DNA of 33,846 bases from Angelakisella sp. (GTDB lineage Bacteria; Bacillota; Clostridia; Oscillospirales; Ruminococcaceae). The DNA lies in contig JAHHTQ010000024.1 in assembly GCA_020024555.1 (NCBI GenBank), forward strand, positions 1 to 33,846, in the 5' to 3' direction. A model generated the notes under the pieces. It was not told where the DNA came from, made no database searches, and saw only the letters and a list, made by a program, of their open reading frames with translations. Shown here one piece after another: positions 29,870-33,846 of the stretch (the first letter of the stretch is position 1; every line of letters begins with the position of its first letter). The translations under genes and the position numbers were made by a program.

Positions 29870-30319
29870 TTATAGTTTGTTGATAATCAAGATAGAAATC
29901 AGCAGACCGTAGATAGCGATACCTTCACCAAGTACAACGAAGATGATTGCTTTACCGAAAGCTTTTGGATCTTCACTGAAAGCGCCGATAGCGGCAGGAG
30001 CAGCGGCTGCAACGGCAATACCTGCGCCTACACATGATAGACCTGTAACCAAAGCGGCAGCGATGTAACCCATACCTGCGCCTGTTGTGATACCTGCCAC
30101 TGCCTGCGCTGTTTCTTCGGCAGCGTGCGCGATTGATATTGCGCCTGTTGATGGCAGTATTATCATAATAGCCGCAACCGCAAAGAAAGCGCATAGGTTA
30201 AATATCATAGCGTTTTTGGCTTTTTTGCCTGTTGTGATACCTTTGTATGCCGGTATTAATGGCATTAATAACATTATAACGATTGCTAGTGGTAGTAAAA
30301 TTATTGATAGTGTATTCAT
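29870..30319 (-). CDS. atpK: V/A-type ATPase subunit K (membrane rotor proteolipid)
   Basis: The c-ring subunit that carries the translocated ion. The 149-residue protein has four predicted helices (about 4-24, 36-57, 82-112, 122-146), a duplicated hairpin. Only the last helix retains the ion-binding carboxylate, Glu132 in VLGEGIAIYG; the first hairpin has none, as in NtpK. The second hairpin is Ala/Gly-rich (GAGIAVAAAAPAAIGAF). I see no glutamine in the third helix or next to Glu132 such as Na+-specific rings use, so proton specificity is favoured, though weakly. ATG start after GAAAGGAAAT. It lies 80 bp after subunit I. Confidence 0.94.
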   Translation of the reverse strand: MNTLSIILLPLAIVIMLLMPLIPAYKGITTGKKAKNAMIFNLCAFFAVAAIMIILPSTGAISIAHAAEETAQAVAGITTGAGMGYIAAALVTGLSCVGAGIAVAAAAPAAIGAFSEDPKAFGKAIIFVVLGEGIAIYGLLISILIINKL

Positions 30320-30399
30320 GATAAAAATTTCCTTTCATACTTATGTTTTAAAAATTTTATTTATATTTATTTTTTAAATTCTTTTAAGATAAATTAAAA

Positions 30400-32334
30400 T
30401 TAAGCGTTTTTTTCTATTGAGACAGGTTCGTAAGCCTTGCCGTCTCCGTCAAAAAATCTGCTGAATACTTCGTAAAATTCAAGTCTCAGTACCTGTATAC
30501 CAACGATAAGACCTTCAAGAGCCATAACGAAGATATTACCGAATATTATAACAATAGGACTTGCTCCACTGCTTACCATTGAGCTTAGTGTCATAACAAC
30601 CGCCATCATACCGGCATGGCTCAATATGAAACCGCCTACACGCAAGAATGACATTGTATTTGATACAAAGCTAAGCAGTACTTCAAACATTTCAAAGAAA
30701 CTTTCTACGAAAAATCCACCAAAACCATGTGGGAAAGGTGATTTTTTCTCAATTAATCTTCCAAGTGGTTCTTTAAAGAAGATTATTAACAGTGGCAATA
30801 CTATAAGCGGTATTATGAAAACAGGTGTCATTAAATTTACGCTGAATACAAGACTGCCAAGAGCCATTGCTATTACAGATACATAGAAAACAACGCCTGC
30901 CAAACCGTTATTTGAGAATATCGCTCTTTCCATATCTTTCTTTTTAAAACCTATAAACACATTCATAAGCATTGATGCGATTATGATTATAATACCCATT
31001 GCTATTGCGCCGATAAGTAGCGTATTTGTGGTTTCGGGCGCCATAATGTGAATTAGATGGTCTTTGCCGAACAACGCTCTGTGTACCGGCACAAGCAGTT
31101 CTTCAAATCCGAATACCGAACCATAGAAAAATCCGAAGAAGGCTGAACTTATACCGATAGCTGTCATAACATTACCAAGTTGCATTTTTTTCTTTTTGCT
31201 TAGGAACAAGCCAAGCAACATAATAACCAAACCTTGACCTATATCGCCAAACATTATACCAAACAGCAACATATATGTTATACCGACAAATTTTGTAGGG
31301 TCAACGTCATTATATGACGGCAAACCGTAAATATTGACGAACATTTCAAAAGGTCTCACTATAAAGTTATTTTTAAGCTTTACGGGCGCCTTAATTCTTT
31401 CTTCCTCGCTTGCATCTTTAAATGTAACTGTCACTTTATCTTTTAAATAAGCAAAGTTTTCCGCAAACTCATTTTTGCTGTTTTGCGGAATAAAACCTAT
31501 TACAACAAAATCATTTTTGACAAAACCCGCATATTTACGCAAATCAAATGAAACACTAAGTGTTTTAAGTCTTGAATATACAAAGCATAACTTATCCGCT
31601 TCTTGTTTGATAATACTTTCTATTTCTTCATTGATTGCTTTAAGCTTAGCCTGTTCTTTTTCAATATCTTTGTTTATAAATTCTATTGACTGCGCCGGTG
31701 TTCCATGTGCGTAATCCGGAATTCTCATTCTCTCAAAATACAAAGAATTAAACAGTCCGTCTATTTCTTCTTTATCGCTTATTGCGCACAAATATAAGCA
31801 CCAGTGATATGTGCCGTCGTTGTCATAAGAAAACAGCGTAAACGGTTTGTCTTTACTGAAATTCAGTTTTTGATAACTGCTTACAGGCAACTTACCAAAA
31901 CGCACACACAAATATTTTGTGGCAAAAATCTCATCAAGATTTATGTCAAGCTTTGATATATGGTTAAGATGAATAAGAGTAGATTTATGTGAATTCAGCA
32001 GACGTTCTATTCCGTCTTTTTTTTCAAGAAGGGAATCGAATTTTTCTCCCAAATCCTCTACGTAAGTCATAAATTCATCTTTTGTCATTTGCAAAACTTT
32101 GCAATATTTGTCTTCAATCGCTATACCTGTTTTTTCCTGAATAGCTTTTAGCTTATTTATAATAGGCGTATATGGATTATCTTCGCTCATTGCAAGCAGT
32201 CCTGATGAATATTCTTTTAACTCAGACGCGGATTCTATATGGAAATTCCCCATTTGTGTAGCTGAAAGCAGTGTTTCATCAAGATACTCACTGTTGCCAC
32301 GCAATGTAACAAATAACATTTTTTCTATTGACAC
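30400..32334 (-). CDS. atpI: V/A-type ATPase subunit I (membrane stator, a-type)
   Basis: Membrane stator that forms the ion half-channels with the K ring. The product is 644 residues. The N-terminal cytoplasmic part (about 1-340) has two coiled-coil stretches. The C-terminal half has seven to eight membrane helices beginning near DPTKFVGITYMLLFGIMFGD. The essential helix with arginine is SFLRVGGFILSHAGM, followed by the typical end LRLEFYEVFSRFFDGDGKAY. It starts with GTG at 32334; the resulting MSIEKMLFVTL matches the family start better than the ATG five codons later. It lies 51 bp after subunit C. Confidence 0.95.
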   Translation of the reverse strand: MSIEKMLFVTLRGNSEYLDETLLSATQMGNFHIESASELKEYSSGLLAMSEDNPYTPIINKLKAIQEKTGIAIEDKYCKVLQMTKDEFMTYVEDLGEKFDSLLEKKDGIERLLNSHKSTLIHLNHISKLDINLDEIFATKYLCVRFGKLPVSSYQKLNFSKDKPFTLFSYDNDGTYHWCLYLCAISDKEEIDGLFNSLYFERMRIPDYAHGTPAQSIEFINKDIEKEQAKLKAINEEIESIIKQEADKLCFVYSRLKTLSVSFDLRKYAGFVKNDFVVIGFIPQNSKNEFAENFAYLKDKVTVTFKDASEEERIKAPVKLKNNFIVRPFEMFVNIYGLPSYNDVDPTKFVGITYMLLFGIMFGDIGQGLVIMLLGLFLSKKKKMQLGNVMTAIGISSAFFGFFYGSVFGFEELLVPVHRALFGKDHLIHIMAPETTNTLLIGAIAMGIIIIIASMLMNVFIGFKKKDMERAIFSNNGLAGVVFYVSVIAMALGSLVFSVNLMTPVFIIPLIVLPLLIIFFKEPLGRLIEKKSPFPHGFGGFFVESFFEMFEVLLSFVSNTMSFLRVGGFILSHAGMMAVVMTLSSMVSSGASPIVIIFGNIFVMALEGLIVGIQVLRLEFYEVFSRFFDGDGKAYEPVSIEKNA

Positions 32335-32385
32335 CTATTTCACCAACCTTTCATATTTTTTATATTTCTCTTTTTACAGGTTTTA

Positions 32386-33417
32386 TCAGTATATTAATAA
32401 ATCTTTTATTTCACCTTCTGAAATACCATATCTTATACCCTCGACAATATTTGCTATATTTTCAAGCTCTATATCAAGGTACAGCATATAGCACAACAGC
32501 GTAAGTGAAGGATATACGGAAAAATGTATATTTTTATTGCAAAGTCTGGCTTTTTCCCTAACTACACAATCTTCAATATAATCTTTGTTAAGTCCGAAGT
32601 TTTTTACAGGCTCCCAATCTTTCAATATAATTTCAAGTTTTTCATTATCCTTTGTATTTGCAATTTCTGTCACTATTCTTTGAGATTTTCGGGTATGGGG
32701 AAAACATACGCTTTCAATATATTCGTTATTTGCATTAAAAAATTTCTTTAAACGGTATGCCTTAACTATTGACTGCATATCATTTAATGCGATAAACATA
32801 TCAATAATACCCTGAGACTCTTTATGCGAAAACTCTTTTCTTATGTTTTTGCCCAATTTTGCATACATTGTATTGAAGATTTCTGTTTCTATTTTCACGG
32901 TGTCAATTTCCCTTAAATCCTGACGTCTGTTTTTTATCAAAATAGATTCATATATTGTTCCATGCATAAACTCGGTAATACCATCGTATGTTTTTATTGA
33001 CAGTAGCTTGTTATAATCAAAAGAGCTATGCTCCATAAGTATATCATTGTATGAAAAATCATACAATTCCTGACTTCCCGAGCAAACATATCTAATATGT
33101 TTTAAAAGACTTTTAACTTCTTCCAATCTATACAAATACGAATAAAATCCATCATCATTTTTACTGAAAGAAAACCTTGCGAGTTTTTGAAATGTTGTAA
33201 ATTTTGCATTCTGCAATAATTCTAAAAGCTGTTCACGATGTATGTCATTAAGATTTACGTTTTGCAAAAATTCTCCGTAAGGGGTATTGTCTCTTAAATA
33301 AACAGCAACCTCGCTAACAGATGTTTTTTTCATCATTTCGTTATATTTATTTGCCGACAGCGAACGACTGTACATTGTGCGGACTTTGGCAAGAATTGCA
33401 TTTTGCGGACTACTCAA
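32386..33417 (-). CDS. atpC: V/A-type ATPase subunit C (AC39/d-type)
   Basis: Socket subunit that links the central stalk to the K ring. The 343-residue length is typical. The protein is helical and shows family features such as the start NAILAKVRTMYSRSLSANKY, internal DMQSIVKAYRLKKFF, and the C-terminal NIANIVEGIRYGISEGEIKD. It starts with TTG, seven bases after AGGTG; no closer ATG matches the family N-terminus. In many Bacillota this gene lies after subunit E; here it is second in the operon, before I. Confidence 0.92.
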   Translation of the reverse strand: MSSPQNAILAKVRTMYSRSLSANKYNEMMKKTSVSEVAVYLRDNTPYGEFLQNVNLNDIHREQLLELLQNAKFTTFQKLARFSFSKNDDGFYSYLYRLEEVKSLLKHIRYVCSGSQELYDFSYNDILMEHSSFDYNKLLSIKTYDGITEFMHGTIYESILIKNRRQDLREIDTVKIETEIFNTMYAKLGKNIRKEFSHKESQGIIDMFIALNDMQSIVKAYRLKKFFNANNEYIESVCFPHTRKSQRIVTEIANTKDNEKLEIILKDWEPVKNFGLNKDYIEDCVVREKARLCNKNIHFSVYPSLTLLCYMLYLDIELENIANIVEGIRYGISEGEIKDLLIY

Positions 33418-33453
33418 ATTTTATCACCTGCCCTTATAAAAAATATTTTATAA

Positions 33454-33771
33454 TTATTTTTCGAGTACTTGTCGCACAATTTCGTCTTCCCACTCTGTGT
33501 GCTTTTCATTATATTTTTGCTCTAAATTTTGCATAAGCATATCATATCTGTCGCTTATTTCACTTGTTTCAGTTAAAACTTCCGAATCTTCATTTTCCTT
33601 TAAAATACCAATACGCTTTTTAGCCTTCTCTTTGTAGTCTTTACAGAACTCATCGGTCACCCTATCAATGTTGGCAACTGTCATTTGGTATTCTTCTTCG
33701 GCATTTTCAACCAATTCGCAGGCTTTCTTATCAGCCTCAATCAATTTTTTCAGCAAATTTTCAGTATCCAT
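33454..33771 (-). CDS. V/A-type ATPase small peripheral-stalk subunit (G/H type)
   Basis: A 105-residue, highly charged, entirely helical protein rich in Glu, Lys, Asp and Gln, with a heptad-like pattern throughout. It would pair with subunit E in the peripheral stalk (NtpF position in Enterococcus). No sharp motif exists for this family, so the call rests on its coiled-coil character and its place as first gene of the ATPase operon. ATG follows GGAGGTG at a good distance. A T/A-rich stretch upstream (33790-33840) contains TATTAT-like -10 candidates on the minus strand; the -35 may lie beyond the window. The gene is complete. Confidence 0.8.
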   Translation of the reverse strand: MDTENLLKKLIEADKKACELVENAEEEYQMTVANIDRVTDEFCKDYKEKAKKRIGILKENEDSEVLTETSEISDRYDMLMQNLEQKYNEKHTEWEDEIVRQVLEK

Positions 33772-33846
33772 TATTTTGCACCTCCGTTTCCCATAAAAAA
33801 ATCTCTTCTTATTTATATACTATCGATATAATATAATACTCTTTTT

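Noticed and set aside
1..33846. CRISPR array, insertion sequence, prophage or defence island
   Set aside because: No regularly spaced repeats, transposase, integrase, recombinase or phage structural genes were seen; apart from the first 700 bp the gene content is housekeeping or metabolic.

Overview
The window is AT-rich Bacillota DNA, almost certainly from an anaerobic spore-forming member of the Clostridia. The main evidence is a spoIIGA-sigE pair (pro-sigma-E and its processing protease), a PdaA-like spore-cortex deacetylase, a V/A-type ATPase operon, glpP-type antitermination, frequent TTG/GTG starts behind strong Shine-Dalgarno (SD) sites, and many near-consensus sigma-A promoters. I cannot name the species.

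Layout. 1-700: two direct repeats of about 90 bp, exactly 500 bp apart, bracket a compact locus. It has a 35-codon hydrophobic peptide gene, a predicted antisense RNA with a near-perfect promoter, arms of an inverted repeat at both predicted 5' ends, and an SD site buried in a hairpin. I read it as a type I toxin-antitoxin module of the TxpA/BsrG/holin-like class. The second repeat abuts a tRNA-Leu(CAA) gene and carries its terminator. 946-2568 (minus): spoIIGA-sigE. 2921-5002 (plus): a phosphoribosyltransferase and a MATE transporter. 5222-6981 (minus): a two-gene lipid operon (PlsY-like protein and an MGDG-synthase-type glycosyltransferase). 7588-11975 (minus): glpP, then a GlpA-like dehydrogenase, an FAD/NAD oxidoreductase, a DUF1667 protein and a small unknown protein. 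The GlpA leader carries an intrinsic terminator plus a mutually exclusive hairpin, as expected for GlpP control. 12100-12780: mgtC-like.

12866-20024: a maltodextrin island. malE-malF-malG (minus) diverges from a LacI-family regulator and a glycogen-debranching enzyme (plus). An intercistronic terminator lies between malE and malFG, and no ATPase subunit is present, so a shared one is presumably encoded elsewhere. 20080-24495: enolase (minus), pdaA-like deacetylase (plus), a 31-residue membrane peptide with a TTG start (minus), and guaB (minus). guaB has a leader of about 200 nt containing a terminator.

24879-33771 (minus): a nine-gene V/A-type ATPase operon transcribed in the order stalk(G/H)-C-I-K-F-E-A-B-D, closed by a terminator at 24826-24870.

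The strongest items for follow-up are the type I toxin-antitoxin locus at 214-571, the GlpP-type leader switch at 11200-11276, the unassigned guaB leader attenuator, and the 31-aa peptide gene. All assignments come from reading the sequence and recalling family features; no database search was run.
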